Origin: Owenia fusiformis
Lineage: Eukaryota > Annelida > Polychaeta > Sabellida > Oweniidae
Assembly: GCA_903813345.2 (NCBI GenBank)
Contig: CAIIXF020000002.1
Location: 1,092,001-1,156,000, forward strand
Direction: 5' to 3'
DNA: 64,000 nt
The notes below the pieces were generated by a model. It worked only from the letters and a program-made list of their open reading frames with translations, ran no database searches and was not told the DNA's origin. The stretch's first letter is position 1. Each line of letters begins with the position of its first letter. The position numbers were made by a program, and so were the translations under genes. This document shows, piece after piece, positions 36,556-47,050 of this stretch.

Positions 36556-37521
36556 TGTAACGGATTTGGGTCTTAGGATGTATAATTTCTCAGTTATCTC
36601 TGCATTTACATAAAGGCTGAAGGTCTTCATATAATGGTCAAACTTAATTGTCATTTGTCAACCAATCATGTATCAGTATCTAGACTTAGTTCTGGGTTTC
36701 ATAGAGGCTGGTGATCTTTAGACAGTAGGCACACTTCCATTGTATCTTTCAAACAATCACTTTACAGTCTGGTCATCTTCAGTCCACTCAAGTTTTGGTG
36801 CAAGCAGTCTTTTACTATGGAATATTCTCAGTACCAACTGCATTCTAACATTTGCTTCAGTCACTTAACCAATCATCGGTCCATAATTTGTCATGGTCAG
36901 TTTTAGGGATGTCCATAGTCTTTTAGTACTCAAGTTAACCAATCAATGGCTTCCGTGTCTTGGTCCCCCCTGGTACATGCAGCACTTGGGGTCTCATGGG
37001 TATATAAGTAAATGTTCACCCTCATGACTTCAGTCTCGCTCCTGGCTCGCTTGGGTAAAGGTCTTCAGCTCTTGTACAGTCTTTATGGATATTTGGACTA
37101 GGAATCAATTAATGAATCAATAAAGGAGTTCAGTTTATCAATTAGTCGGATATATATTTGTCACCATCTTGGATATTTACTTAAGTTGCAGGCACTTGGT
37201 TGTTTTGGGGTGAGTTATCAATGCATTATTTACAGGTACTTTGAACACATGATTTCTTTGGCATTATTGTGTGAGATAATTGCAAGCTATCAGTCCAGGT
37301 ATTGTACTTAGATTTAATTAGTATTGAGGTTACAGGAGTTGTACTTGTATGCATTTCCTATTATGATGTAACATGTTCATGTACCTTTTGACTTATAATT
37401 AAACAATATAGTAATGTTGATTATTGTTAACCTCAAACCGAAATGTTTTGTTTGACACTTATTATTAAATCAACCCCCACGAAACTGCACAACCCCCAAC
37501 ACAACACCTTGGGTCGTTACA
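36556..37521. mobile_element. Solo LTR (966 bp), probably Gypsy-like
   Basis: Starts TGTAACG and ends CGTTACA, a 7 bp inverted terminus with the canonical TG...CA of LTRs, and is flanked by a 4 bp TAAT duplication (36552-36555, 37522-37525). Inside, in the plus orientation, are TATATAA at 37001 and AATAAA at 37119-37124 spaced as in a U3-R-U5 layout. There is no gag or pol frame, so it is the product of LTR-LTR recombination. Copy 1 at ~6671 gives the empty site. The orientation is inferred from the TATA and poly-A signals. Confidence 0.88.
36999..37009 (+). promoter_or_regulatory. TATA-like box in the solo LTR
   Basis: GGTATATAAGT lies ~118 bp upstream of the AATAAA, a plausible U3 promoter for the original retrovirus-like element. 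Confidence 0.5.
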
Positions 37522-38108
37522 TAATTATGGCAGATCATCTTTATCCTTTTCAATACCACAACTTTGGAACAAACTACCAGAAAGACTCAAAGAAATAAAA
37601 AGTATCTATATATTTAAAAAGGAACTGAAAAAAATTGTTTTTGGAGAGCTATTAATTTACTTGATATTTGTTTTGTTTTCTCCTCACTACCCTCGCCATC
37701 CCTCCCACCCCTTCTCTTGTGTATTCTTTTTTGTCCTCTTTATTACTGGACAAAACATATCGCTCAGTTTATCAGATTCTTATTATTATAATCAAACACA
37801 GTTTTGATTCTTTTGACTCGATTGATATTTATTTCTGACATAGCCGCTGTTTACAGCTTCCATCTATCAACCCCTCATTATGTATGTTTGTATCCAATGG
37901 GTCTCTACTCAGATGTGACAAGCAAAACATGATCATTTGTATGGTTGAATGCAAAGACAAGTCCCCAACTGCACTTTAACAGGTATGACAACACACAACT
38001 TTTATTGTAAAAAATTTGCTGGGAATATACACTTTTTTAAGTGTCACCCACTCATGCTTTGTATAATTGTGTGAATTTAAAAAAGGAAATAAACATAAAC
38101 ATAAACAT

Positions 38109-38310
38109 AAAAGTCACACGTGCAAGATGACTTGTGACATCACTGGTTTATAAACATCAAGAACATGACAACGGATGCACAATTGCTATGAGTATACATG
38201 CTCATACTACAAATATAAGCTGTGACGTCATAACAATGACGTTTTGTTGCCGTGCGTATCCAAGTATTTTCTACAATATTGTTGTGACGTCATAACAAAA
38301 ACATAACATC
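38109..38310 (+). repeat. CRE-bearing dispersed repeat, copy 1 (right part)
   Basis: Matches 43332-43530: AAAAGTCACACGTG, TGACATCACTGGT, TATAAACATCAA, GAGTATACATGCTCAT, AAGCTGTGACGTCATAAC, TTTTGTTGCC, TATTTTCTA and GTGACGTCATAACA. Perfect TGACGTCA palindromes lie at 38223-38230 and 38285-38292. The left part of the repeat was separated by the retrotransposon insertion. Confidence 0.8.
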
Positions 38311-38840
38311 CGGGACTTTCTACCGTGGTTTATACTTCGTGGTATATACATCGTGGTATATACAGTTGCAAACGAGGCTGCGACTGGAGACTGCAGGAAA
38401 CGATGAAATACACCCTAATATTTTTACAAAGACCCCCCACGAAGTGCGGTTCTTTGTACCTTATTCCGGACATAAACCAGTGGATCGGTCACGTGACCTA
38501 AAGACCGCCTTTATTACCTTATATGGCAAATTGTCAAGGGAACTACTAAGTCGTCATATGACGCGATTACGGATCGATTGTGTTTCCAAGTAATGTCGTC
38601 ATGTGACGTAGAACGCATTGTCCGCCATTGCTCTCAATTTTGTCTGAACGGGTAAGCGTATTTTAACATTTCTGTCATTTAAAGCCTGGTTTTCAGTATT
38701 TATAATCGAATTTCACTTCAACTTGATTGTAGAAATGAATAGAATTGTAACTTCTTATTTTACTGAATCATTATTCGAGCCAGAACATGAGAAGTGGCGC
38801 AAAATCAATTTATGAACTTGAAGAAATTTAGTTAGATCTA
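38311..38840. other. Intergenic, nothing recognised
   Basis: The 84-codon frame 38339-38593 lacks domain evidence. A short GTGGTATATACA duplication lies at 38338-38362. Confidence 0.35.
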
Positions 38841-38966
38841 GCCTAGGCCTAGCTAACCAAACCCGTCTGGCCCAGTAATCTACTCCCGATTCTGAATTGT
38901 CGTAGATCAGATCTACGAGTACGGGAGTAGATAACTGGGCCAGACGGGTTTGGTTAGGGCCTAGCC
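38841..38966. other. 126 bp hairpin with an inner palindrome
   Basis: The left arm 38841-38888 (GCCTAGGCCTAGCTAACCAA, then ACCCGTCTGGCCCAG and CTACTCCCG) pairs with the right arm 38922-38966 (CGGGAGTAG, CTGGGCCAGACGGGT, TTGGTTAGGGCCTAGC). The loop contains its own CGTAGATC-A-GATCTACG stem. It is a small foldback element or cruciform. Confidence 0.85.
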
Positions 38967-41284
38967 TACTCATGGTTCAACGAGTTTTTCAGATGGTTCA
39001 AATAGTCAACACTGATATATTTAATGTTCTGTAAATGGTTAGTATGATGCTATGCTGGTCGCAAGGAGAGGTATCAAAAGTTCAATGTCTGATAGGAAGC
39101 TAAATTAATCTAGTTTTGAGTTTGACCCACTCCCCCAAAAAACGTGATCGCGGACTTTTCGCGTGTGGACTTTAGTGGATTTTGGATTTTCATTGGGATA
39201 TTACCATAACGTACATGTATGTAGGCTACAATAACGAATTCTTAAAACATGTGACAACAACAGTAAACAGCATTTGCAGAAAACATCAAGTAAACTCTTT
39301 ATTTAAAACCATTCAAAGGAATTCTGATCCGAGTCAAAATTGCACAAAAATGAAATAGCAAACTGAAATGGCTTTGACCCCCCCCCTTCTAGATTTATTT
39401 AGTTTTATAGGCTTATCCGTCGACATTGAACCTTAGATGCCTCCCGCCAGACTTATGTCACGAGACTGGCTATTACCATCTACATAAGAAGTGAACGATA
39501 GTTTTTTAAACTGGAAGGTCAAGGTCGGAACTCAAATGAATATAGACTGCCCCAATTCATTTCTTTTTCAGAACAAGAACGCCAACAACAACAAGATCCT
39601 ATGCATACGACCACGCACACCAACAACAAGTGCAACAAAAAATAACGCAAACAATTATAAAAGTTATGTCAACAAAGACATATATTACAAATCAGGTGTG
39701 AAATCGGCAAAACTTGGGCTCAGTAGACAATAAAAAAGTTTACTGTAGAAGTGTACATGCTAAGGCAGTGTCAAGGTATGTATCAAATCAAGAGATCAAA
39801 AGACTAAAAGCTAATGTATATTTTGTAACAATAGAGAGGTAAAGCAATACCATTTTTATTACATGAACCACAAATGTAAATCTATACATTACCGTTTTCG
39901 TTCTGTGAACGTGCTACTTTAAAAACGGAGGAAACGTAATTTGTAGGTCTTAAACTTAAAACTGGTTTATTTCTTTTTGCTAGTGGTTTCTGTATTATTT
40001 TCTATTTATGACAAAGTAATAAGAGTGTTTCGACCCTTTCAAGCCGCGGTTTATGTTGCAAGAAGTACTAATACAATAATATTGTATTTAAAAAACTATT
40101 AGTATGAACTGTATGAATACATGAAATATCTTCATTCAAAGGTATAAATGTTGTACAAAGACAGACAGGAAATGTATTGACTAAGGCCACAGATATAAGA
40201 TATGCTTTTATCTCATATTTCCAGGGCACGGTAATAATAACAAAGGTCAAGAAGGATGAGAACTTTCCACAGAGTCCAAATGATGTCACGACAAGATCCA
40301 ATGAGTTTCAATCAGGGTCCAGATGTCATTCACTAGGGATTTAATTGGACTTTTCGAGATTTGTTGTAATTGGGCTATAAGACGCCACAATATACTGAAA
40401 TATGTGCTTAAGTTACGTGATTGTTTTATGTCACCGTGTAGAGATGGTGACATAATGAAGTTTGTTAGAGTTTATTCGTATATATATTTAAACTTTTTCT
40501 TGGTAATGCAATACTGCATCAAAACACAAAAAAACAGATATAGAAATTGTGTTCACAGTTTGAAAATCTGATTTAAAACTCCTTGCAAAATGTAACATAA
40601 CGACGTAAAAGAGCACGAAGCGCTATCTATATTGTTCTTGGTAAAAAAAGTCATTTACAAAAATTACAATAGAGTTCCTTACTTGTAAGTCACCCTACCC
40701 CATCCAGAACAGTATACCAATAGCCTAATAGTATAAGTGGCGCTACATACTTCTGTGACAATATAACCATTTACTTAACATGCTTAATAGATTCCACTAA
40801 AAGCAACATTTCACTATCACTCCATCTTTTCCCCCCCTTATACCTAACTTCGGGTCTTTGTAGTTTTTCAGTGATTTTTTCACTGGATTATCTTGTTAAT
40901 CATGTGATCGGTTTTTATCCAATGAGAAAACGAGAAACATTTCAATGATATAATAAATTTCAATACATATATGTACGTTCAAATAGTATTCGCCTGCATT
41001 TTTCTTCATGAAACTTTCTCAACATAAAGAACATATATTTGACATTATTCTACTCAAATTTCTTCGATATCTAATTGAGTTAAAAAAAAGTTATGGTCAC
41101 TATGGTAACCATTGTCATGGGTGTACGGGTTAAACTTTTAAAATCAAGTCAGAGCAAACTAAACGTAATTCGAAGATTCTTTGACACTACAGTCTAGATG
41201 TGTAGCCACAGACCCAGCCAAATCCTTATTAAACACACTCCAGTGATTTAAAACATTTCAAATCCTAATTACTCGATCTACATA
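38967..41284. other. Intergenic; includes the 3' flank of the SMB gene
   Basis: No domain was seen in the short frames (39491-39733, 40323-40571). The 200-300 bases left of 41285 would be the 3' UTR of the minus-strand SMB gene, but a clear AATAAA was not located. Confidence 0.35.
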
Positions 41285-43117
41285 TTAAAATCTCCAAATG
41301 TAAGAAATGATTCTGAGGATCAAGAATGACATTAACATCGGCAATATCAATTTACTTGGTGGTGTTTCAGATGAGCCGTGTGCTGATGGTGTACGTACTG
41401 CTACTGAGCTAACTGTCGCTGTTGAACTTCTCTTGGTCATCGTCACAGTTGTCATCTCCGATTGTTTGATGACGGTGTACTCAATACCAGTTAGGATGGC
41501 GGAATTAGATATGTTGTGAGAAAGTATAAAATTGTTCAATTTCTCTTCCAATTGACCAATGTTGTACGTCATTGTTTCGTTGATTGTTTCCGAAACATTT
41601 GGTTTGTCTTGAAATAAAACATCGAACTTGTACGTGTTGGTCGCCCACGTGCCATTCATGTTGCTGATCATATGATCTAAAACAATGCGAAGTGGTGGAA
41701 AAACTTCGAATAGCATCTGTGAAGTGATGTAAGCGGAGATTACGTTTGAATCTATCCATTTTACTTTATAACTGATCGCTACTTTCACAACAATATCACG
41801 TATGATACATTTATCTCCAACGAGTATCAAATTGCCTAGACATCGATTCAATCGGCATCGATCCAGGTCCTCAGAACAAACAAGTTCAACTTCAGCAATC
41901 CTCGTATGTTTTTCATTCGGAACAGTTCTCACGTTTATAGAGTCTCCCGTGACGTCCATTAATATTTGAAATGATATTGTTTCTAAATTGTCAGGTAAAA
42001 ACCACGTCTTGTCAGTGAATTCGATCAATCGACAAAACTCAGGGTTAGGTTTGTCTTCCGTCATTCGATATAAATGCGGATTACATTTCCAACAGTGAAC
42101 ATTGTGAAAAACATTGTTATCTTGAATTGGATCTAAACCATGATGATGACAAAATGAATCCAGACCTGTGCCTTTACAAAATTCACACTCGGAAATTGTG
42201 CCAATGCAAGGACACAATGACCCTCAAATGTTTTCGCGATCGTATGTGTCCGACAAGGGTTCCAAATAGTCGTATCTACACCCCCTACCAAGATATCTCA
42301 AATCCTGGATCAGTTCCATGATTCGAGGGATATTCAAGCTCCCGACATGTAAATTGTCTAAATTAATATAACCATTAATGCATTCGATTTTTGGTCTCCA
42401 AAACTTGGCTGCTTGAACGAAGTCACACTCGGCGCAATATTTGTTCTTGTAATGTATACCTTTAATGCCATCGTAGCAGGGAATATTTGAAAATGGCTCA
42501 TCCTCATCGAAGCACTTTTTCTCCAATGCAGAACCCTTAAAGTCCGCGTGACAACTGGCTTTTAAGTACACCTTCACGACTCCTTGAACTCGCGTACATT
42601 GGTAGTCTGAGCGTTGCGTTTCATGAACAGAAAGAGGGGTGCAGCTTTCGTCATCGACAGCAATAAAGGTCTGGTTTGTCTCGATATCTCGTTCAGTATA
42701 TGTAGCGTTACAACCGAGGCACTGTTGTCTATAATCTTTGCAACAGTCACCATAATGTGTACATAACCCATCACAGTGGCAGTAAAAGCTCGTCGCATTT
42801 TCCATTGTTACTATATCACCACATCGCCCTCGGCAAGATCTTTTTGTATCATTGCATGAAAAATCTAGTTTAACCAACTTACATATCTGTTGTTGAATTT
42901 CCCTTTTTTCTCTCAAAGCATAGCGACACACCTTCGATTTCTTATAACGCGAAAACGGCGTACTTCGCTCTCCTGTATTATTTCCTAAGCCCTTTGGATT
43001 GCCGTTTGTACGTTGGTTTGCACCATGTTGGTGGCCGTAGTTCTGATATTGTGTAAGAACAAATACAAAATTAGTTATCCTCAATACCAGGCTTATGTTG
43101 AAGACAAATCGAAACAT
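41285..43117 (-). CDS. Somatomedin-B domain secreted or membrane-anchored protein, one in-frame TGA
   Basis: A single-exon frame of 610 sense or stop-interrupted codons. The ATG at 43117 is chosen because it starts a hydrophobic leader (MFRFVFNISLVLRITNFVFV); the frame stays open upstream without another ATG. Residues 88-133 are a somatomedin-B knot: cysteines at 88, 95, 99, 113, 115, 119, 125-126 and 133, with YCHCDGLC and GDCCKDY. SMB domains are disulfide-rich extracellular binding modules. A second cysteine-bearing region has NKYCAECDF and WRPKIEC; similar layouts occur, from memory, in invertebrate SMB receptors with a 7TM domain, which is absent here. The C-terminus is Ser/Thr-rich, then hydrophobic (LILPMLMSFLILRI), suggesting a GPI or single-pass anchor. 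Codon 298 is TGA (42224-42226). Confidence 0.75.
42224..42226 (-). other. In-frame TGA inside the SMB gene
   Basis: Minus-strand codons read D-T-Y-D-R-E-N-I-TGA-G-S-L-C-P-C-I-G. The frame is open for 297 codons before and 312 after, with cysteine-rich coding character on both sides and no splice-site pair needed. This suggests a recent nonsense mutation, an allele or assembly error, or less likely readthrough. Confidence 0.85.
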
Positions 43118-43130
43118 CGTGTATCTTACC
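43118..43130 (-). promoter_or_regulatory. Possible splice donor upstream of the SMB start
   Basis: On the minus strand AAG|GTAAGATACACG leads into the ATG at 43117. The GTAAGA is a strong donor match and could end a 5' non-coding exon of an alternative transcript. If used, it would skip this ATG, so it may be fortuitous. Confidence 0.3.
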
Positions 43131-43304
43131 TTCTGCGCTACCAACAGAATAAATTTTAAGACTAGAATAACTGACGTTTGCACTTTGAGGGATCGTATAA
43201 AAATATGCTTTTCCTTTTGAGGCTTGGCCACTTTTAAACTGGAAATGTGGACGTTTTATCTATTTTTCTCATATGACTAACCAAGATACAGCCATCTTTA
43301 CCCC

Positions 43305-43530
43305 ATGCAAGATATTGCCATCTTTCATCCTAAAAAGTCACACGTGTAAGATGAGATTTACCTTTGACATCACTGGTCTATAAACATCAACAACGTAGCA
43401 ACAAATACACCGTTGCTAAGAGTATACATGCTCATTTTACAAAACTAAGCTGTGACGTCATAACCATGGAGCTTTGTTGCCACGCGTATCTATGTATTTT
43501 CTATAATATTGTTATGACGTCATAACAATT
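43305..43530 (+). repeat. CRE-bearing dispersed repeat, uninterrupted copy
   Basis: The full-length version of the repeat split by copy 2 of the retrotransposon (30675-30708 plus 38109-38310). It has TGACGTCA at 43453-43460 and at 43515-43522; the second lies in the 16 bp perfect palindrome GTTATGACGTCATAAC (43511-43526). It sits ~190 bp upstream of the SMB start codon, so it could influence that promoter. Confidence 0.8.
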
Positions 43531-44771
43531 GAAAGATGAAGTTCCATTAATCTGAAGCTTGTTTCTACCCAGTTTTGTCATGAAAACGTGAAAATAAAGC
43601 ATAATACAGAGTCATATGAGAAAAACTTTCTTGTACTCGTACCTGTGCAAAATCGTCCATTCTTGACTCGCTTTGAAAATGTTTCTTTATCTCGTCTGCG
43701 ACTGGATAAAGAAGAATTATCAAAGCTCATCAAGAAAGGACGATCTTGCACGGTCATTATTTACAAGTGGATCCAAGAGACCAAGTGGGCAAGTCCATTA
43801 TTCTGCAGGGGTGGCAGGATATACATGTATCAATTTTCACATACTCACATACTCTCATAGGTCAAAACATTTCCCATGATGCAGTTCGCGGAGGAACAAA
43901 TTCATACTTCCTTGTTTTCCCTCATAGGTTTAACATGGGGATTTTCACACCTATTTTTCAAACGATATATTCGTTCATATTCCCGTACGAGAGTACAGAA
44001 AAAATTATAAGAAATGATTGATCTCTTATTAATCTTAATATAACAGCTATTTCTTTCATTGTATCGATTCATAGCGTGGTGAAAACGACGATTGAAAAGT
44101 GAGAAATATTCCGGAAGAGAAGGTCACGTGATCAGTTGACTAGTCGCCATATTGGAAAAACAATTCCATTCGACTTTCAATACTTTCATGCCAATCTTAC
44201 CGCACTACAAACTGCAACATCGATGCAACAACTGGATAAAAGTATTCATCTTCAAATTACATTATAGAGTTACGTTGAAAACCCACAAACAACTGAGCAG
44301 TAGATCAAAGAAGACGCGTCGCTATTATCTAGGTCAATCTGTTCAGTGGTCCGAAAGCAAATCTATAGTACTCGTTTCCAAATTTTGTTGTTCATTGTAC
44401 AATCTTTTATTGATTAAACTCGGTATACTGACTATTAAAGCAACGACAAAAAAGAATACTTCCGATGGTGTCATTGTTTTATTTAGCGTGCGGGTGTAAA
44501 AACAAAATTGCGTTATTAGTTTGATTTAGAACTTTCGGGTCACGCAAATAGCTACGCGAAATGCATAGTGGGAAAATATCGACCAATCAAATTTTGTCCT
44601 TTTTGAGTGCTTTTTCAGAACATATTTGCGAACGTTCTGATTCAAAGAGCGAACCGCGAAAGGGAGAATTGGAACATGTTTGTACAACATGAACAAAGCA
44701 TACAGGTGCATAGAAATATAAAAATACAATACGGTAATAAAATACAAGTAGGTACAGTACAGTTTTTTTTG
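43531..44771. other. Unassigned; several short overlapping frames
   Basis: Frames at 43588-43860, 43673-43879 and 43746-44021 overlap in three frames, and 44152-44499 is separate. None shows a recognisable domain. The 3' UTR of the adjoining L1-like element probably occupies the right end. Confidence 0.35.
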
Positions 44772-45545
44772 TTAAAACGGTATCTCTAATTTGTTAAGAA
44801 TAGAATTCCATTTTCGAATGAAGAGTGGCCTAGTCTGATTTTCTGTTGATATTCTTAATTCGTTTTTTATTTTGTTTCTTATGATAATTTTAAACCCATT
44901 TATGTTGATAATCGAGTTACCCACTTTAGAGGAGTGAATGTAATTTTTGGCGTAGAGTAGGCAATAGTTTAGTACAGATTTGCTGTCATTTTCTGGATTA
45001 TTTGTGATGCCTAGTAGTATTTCCCTATTGTTTAAATGAATGTTATTGAAAAGAATTGACATGTCATTCCAGAAGTTCACTACTGTTGGGCAATCTATGT
45101 AAAAATGAAGAGTATCGTCAATTTGGCCAAGGTTACATTTATCGCATGAGATTGATGCAGATATTTTTTATTAAACAGAAATAGATTGCATGGCGTGAGG
45201 TTTAATAGGAGTTTATATTGAAAGCTTTGTATTTTTGGCTCACGGGCTACTTCGAAGGGTAATCTAAAAGTTGATTTCCATTCCTGTTCGGAGAGGTTGT
45301 AATTTTCGTTGAAATATCGTTTCCCAGTTGGTTCTTTAAAAAGGTATTTTATGATATACCAATATATTTGTTTTGTGGCGATGTGTTTTATATTTATCAT
45401 AGATTTTTTTACTTGAATGTCATTTGCTCCTAGAATTTTAATATTTTCCTTTTCATTTCGCAAAAGCGTTTTCCAGTTTCTCGGGATTGCATGAATTATG
45501 CCATAATATGTTACGAAAGGTGTAGTGATATTGTACTTCTGAATG
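44772..45545 (-). pseudogene. L1-like ORF2 C-terminus, copy 1
   Basis: Minus-strand translation reads YNITTPFVTYYGIIHAIPRN, WKTLLRNEKENIKIL, KQIYWYIIKYLFKEPTGKRY, EWKSTFRLPFEVAREPKIQS, FQYKLLLNLTPCN, and then a zinc knuckle CDKCNLGQIDDTLHFYIDCP and NFWNDMSILFNN to the TAA at 44772. This is the layout of the C-terminal domain of L1-clade reverse transcriptases. There is a frameshift around 45095-45160. The polymerase core is missing, as in 5'-truncated copies. Confidence 0.82.
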
Positions 45546-45898
45546 AAATATAAAATAAATGCAGCTTAGCAAGAACCTAAAAGAATGAAATGGGTTCAAA
45601 CAAACGATATGTAACCCTTTGGTTGATACAAACATCTTGCATTTTCTTTTCTGTCAGAAGTGGGCATATGTTTAATTGGCCATAACAAGAACATCATGTT
45701 TTTCATTAAATTACATTTAATTAATTTCAATTTTTGTGTTATGGGAATCCCAATCTATAGGATACATTTTAAAATATGTATCGACTTGCATATCCACGAG
45801 GTGAACTCTGCATTTGGCATTATAGTTTTCATTCATCTTTTTATTCGAAACAAACAAAATTAATTGTTTAATAAGACGCCTTATGGAGATGGATGCGT
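45546..45898. other. Intergenic, nothing recognised
   Basis: AT-rich, with short frames only. It may contain further diverged L1-like sequence. Confidence 0.3.
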
Positions 45899-46090
45899 GG
45901 CTTCAAATTGGGTATTTTCAAAAATATCAACTGTGATTTGTGCAGACTGTTATACAGAGTGATAATCCAGGAAATTGAATAAATATTTTTTAATGGATCA
46001 TACTTGGATCTGACTTGTATAGCATATCATTACAGCAAAGCAACAAATAAAACAAACAGGAATTGTTGTATTGTCATAGGTGAAATAGAT
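45899..46090 (-). repeat. Mariner-linked dispersed repeat, copy 2
   Basis: Collinear with 25611-25800 (see that entry). The transposase-like codons are too degraded to read here. Confidence 0.55.
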
Positions 46091-46104
46091 ATATAAACTG
46101 TAAA

Positions 46105-46540
46105 TTGCCTTTCTATCGTTTCAATCAGTTTAAGGATGAAGAAACAAATATTTTTTTCATCCTAGATCAGTTCAACCGTTTTAATGCATGCATCATTTCC
46201 TACGCTTCAATTCTTACATCATTTCGAGCATTTCAAACGTTCCAATCGATACGTCTTCGAAAAGGAAATCGAAAATTTTCCGCTTGCACCAGTTTCGCCT
46301 TTTCAAGCTTTTCAATCACAACCAATTTATGAACGAATGGGCAAAACGATTGAAAAGAAGAACGAACAAGCGTTTCTCGTTTCAAATTACTGTTTCACTA
46401 CTTGCGATTGTAGTTTCGCCGTTTCAAGCATTTCAATCAATTTGCCTGACCTACTTTTAAGTTCATTAATAATTTTCATTTCAAGCAATTCGGCCGTTTC
46501 TCCTCCATTTCAACCATTTCGCCTGCCAGTGTATACACCC
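46105..46540 (+). repeat. TTTCAA-rich degenerate repeat
   Basis: The words TTTCAA(G/T)C and TTTCAATC recur at short intervals. The clearest internal duplicate is TTTCGCCTTTTCAAGCTTTTC at 46298 against the TTTCGCCGTTTCAAGCATTTC block at 46422. The bias opens three overlapping frames (46105-46332, 46184-46642, 46188-46460), none with a domain. Confidence 0.55.
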
Positions 46541-46849
46541 CTTTGCCTTCACCCGTTTGTAAGAGAAAGAGACCGAGATGGGAGATATCCCCTCCCCTCT
46601 ACACCAAACTTCTTCTCACTGCGATCTCGAAAATTGGCTTAAAGGCCTCCTCACACATTATTAAGGAAAACATATATCTACACATTTTGCCCATTAAAAC
46701 ATTTGATAACATATTGGGGATATTTTCTTAATTTGTTAATGTGAATTCGCACCTTCATTTGCATGGACGAATTTGATAAAATTATTTTTTGATGATCTTT
46801 GTTAGAAAGCTGATGTTTGGCTAAGCTTTGAAATTCAACAGTCTACTAA
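46541..46849. other. Intergenic, nothing recognised
   Basis: No recognisable feature. Confidence 0.3.
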
Positions 46850-47050
46850 GAATACCATGATGTAAATATGTTTTCTTTATAATATGTCGAGCTAGGACTG
46901 CTCAAACAAATTCGATTCACTTTTTGTAGCTACAAGTATTACATTTCAATAGATGATAAACTTCTCAATATAACAAATTACCCTCATAAGACATTGTTGT
47001 AAGGTGTGATGCAATGAATGAGACAACCCGCATTTCCGGGCCCGCATTAT
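46850..47050 (+). repeat. Dispersed repeat, copy 2 (partner at 735-935)
   Basis: Shares GCTCAAACAAATTCG, CTTTTTGTA, GATAAACT, ACCCTCAT and the CCCGCA end with the copy at the start of the window, in the same orientation. Confidence 0.5.

Larger units (their letters stand above)
33525..37655 (+). pseudogene. ORF2 endonuclease/reverse transcriptase, copy 2 (split by an LTR)
   Basis: The endonuclease part (33525-34505) has HSNIRS, SETW, AGDFNIDL and SDHFPVF. The first in-frame ATG is at 33669, so the true start is uncertain. One A is missing in the run near 34487 and two extra A lie near 34775 relative to copy 1. The reverse transcriptase (34864-35940) has NYRPISVLP, LDFSKAFDTIDH, CGIPQGSILGP and FADDTN, then a TGG-to-TGA stop at 35938. 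The thumb and C-terminal region runs 36106-36555, is interrupted by the solo LTR, and resumes at 37526 to end at TAA 37653-37655. It cannot make a functional enzyme. Confidence 0.9.
30709..38108 (+). mobile_element. CR1/L2-like non-LTR retrotransposon, copy 2 (with inserted LTR)
   Basis: The same element as 6304-12579 in opposite orientation. It is bounded by AAAAGT on both sides and ends in a (ATAAAC)n-type tail, GGAAATAAACATAAACATAA, which supports target-primed insertion of a complete element. Removing the 966 bp LTR and its 4 bp duplication leaves about 6.43 kb. Layout: leader, ORF1, ~1.5 kb spacer, ORF2, 3' UTR, tail. ORF2 has several lesions, so it is not autonomous. Confidence 0.9.

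Noticed and set aside
42224-42226. Selenocysteine codon
   Set aside because: No selenoprotein family resemblance and no SECIS element recognised. A nonsense mutation or error is simpler.
43588-44021. Three overlapping frames next to the SMB gene
   Set aside because: No domain, signal peptide or splice evidence. Overlap in all three frames suggests chance.
46105-46642. Three overlapping frames as a gene
   Set aside because: They overlap in different frames within a TTTCAA-biased tract and have no domain.
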